A stretch of DNA of 5,547 nt from Saprospiraceae bacterium. Lineage in GTDB: Bacteria > Bacteroidota > Bacteroidia > Chitinophagales > Saprospiraceae. The first letter of the stretch is position 1; each line of letters begins with the position of its first letter. Made by a program: the position numbers and the translations under genes. Shown in pieces: positions 5,534 to 5,547 of the stretch. The DNA is taken from NCBI GenBank assembly GCA_016717145.1, contig JADKGD010000077.1, positions 1 through 5,547 on the forward strand. Reading direction: 5' to 3'. Under the pieces are notes generated by a model. It worked only from the letters and a program-made list of their open reading frames with translations. It was not told where the DNA came from and searched no databases.

Positions 5534-5547
5534 CTGTTACAAGATAA
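5531..5547 (-). repeat. IS4-family inverted repeat, transposase 5' side
   Basis: AAACTGTTACAAGATAA is an exact reverse complement of 4169-4185 and reaches the window edge. Whether the match continues outward cannot be tested here. Confidence 0.92.

Larger units (their letters stand above)
4169..5547 (-). mobile_element. IS4-family (IS50/Tn5-like) insertion sequence
   Basis: The element is bounded by 17-bp perfect inverted repeats, TTATCTTGTAACAGTTT at 4169-4185 and AAACTGTTACAAGATAA at 5531-5547, giving 1,379 bp with one transposase gene on the minus strand filling nearly all of it. The right repeat ends at the last base of the window, so the flank and any target duplication (9 bp is usual for Tn5/IS50) cannot be seen on that side. 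The left flank reads TCTCCTTAGGC. The organisation is very compact: the gene starts about 36 bp inside one repeat and its stop codon is the first three bases of the other. Confidence 0.92.

Noticed and set aside
1177..5547. Composite transposon formed by the two ISs
   Set aside because: The two elements belong to different families with different inverted repeats, so one transposase would not mobilise both ends, and the 325 bp between them carry no recognisable cargo gene.
1..5547. CRISPR array, tRNA, rRNA, toxin-antitoxin or phage-defence genes
   Set aside because: No spaced direct repeats, cloverleaf, rRNA-like segment or known defence motif was seen on either strand.

Overview
The window looks like accessory DNA of a Bacteroidota bacterium, most likely a Flavobacteriia/Cytophagia-type low-GC genome. 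The evidence is AT-rich composition, start regions without Shine-Dalgarno sequences, promoter-like sites of the TTG...TAnnTTTG type in front of both transposases, a signal peptide ending in Leu-Phe-Ala-Gln, and insertion-sequence families common in that phylum. The phylum is an inference; I cannot name a genus.

Layout. Positions 3-465 hold the 3' part of a gene broken over several frames; its last segment encodes a Tudor/agenet-like SH3 barrel. Positions 500-1110 hold a secreted DUF6935-type protein whose signal peptide and mature domain lie in different frames, separated at an A8 run, followed by a hairpin terminator at 1120-1148. Positions 1177-3843 are an IS1634-family insertion sequence with 18-bp perfect terminal inverted repeats and an intact 626-codon DDE transposase. 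Its last 564 bp are repeated in a degraded second copy (3265-3836), and only that copy carries the complete right end. Positions 3844-4168 are non-mobile DNA: the 3' end of a minus-strand gene (stop at 3885-3887) and an odd homopolymer-rich stretch. Positions 4169-5547 are a complete IS4-family, IS50/Tn5-like element with 17-bp perfect inverted repeats, a 441-codon minus-strand transposase, and its outer end at the last base of the window.

How the parts relate. The host genes on either side of the IS1634 element converge, so it sits in or near the spacer after their 3' ends, a low-cost landing site. Its left end carries two hairpins with T-tracts before its own promoter, which would shield the transposase from read-through. 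Both transposases have promoter-like sites so close to the start codon that the mRNAs would be nearly leaderless, and in both elements the transposase stop codon overlaps the right or downstream inverted repeat.

I found no new multi-gene system. The oddest thing is the contrast between two clean transposase genes and single-copy flanks full of one-base frame changes, together with a partial IS copy that differs from its neighbour mainly by small insertions. This fits either true decay or an indel-prone assembly with a bad join inside a repeat, and it should be settled before any biological reading of the frameshifts.
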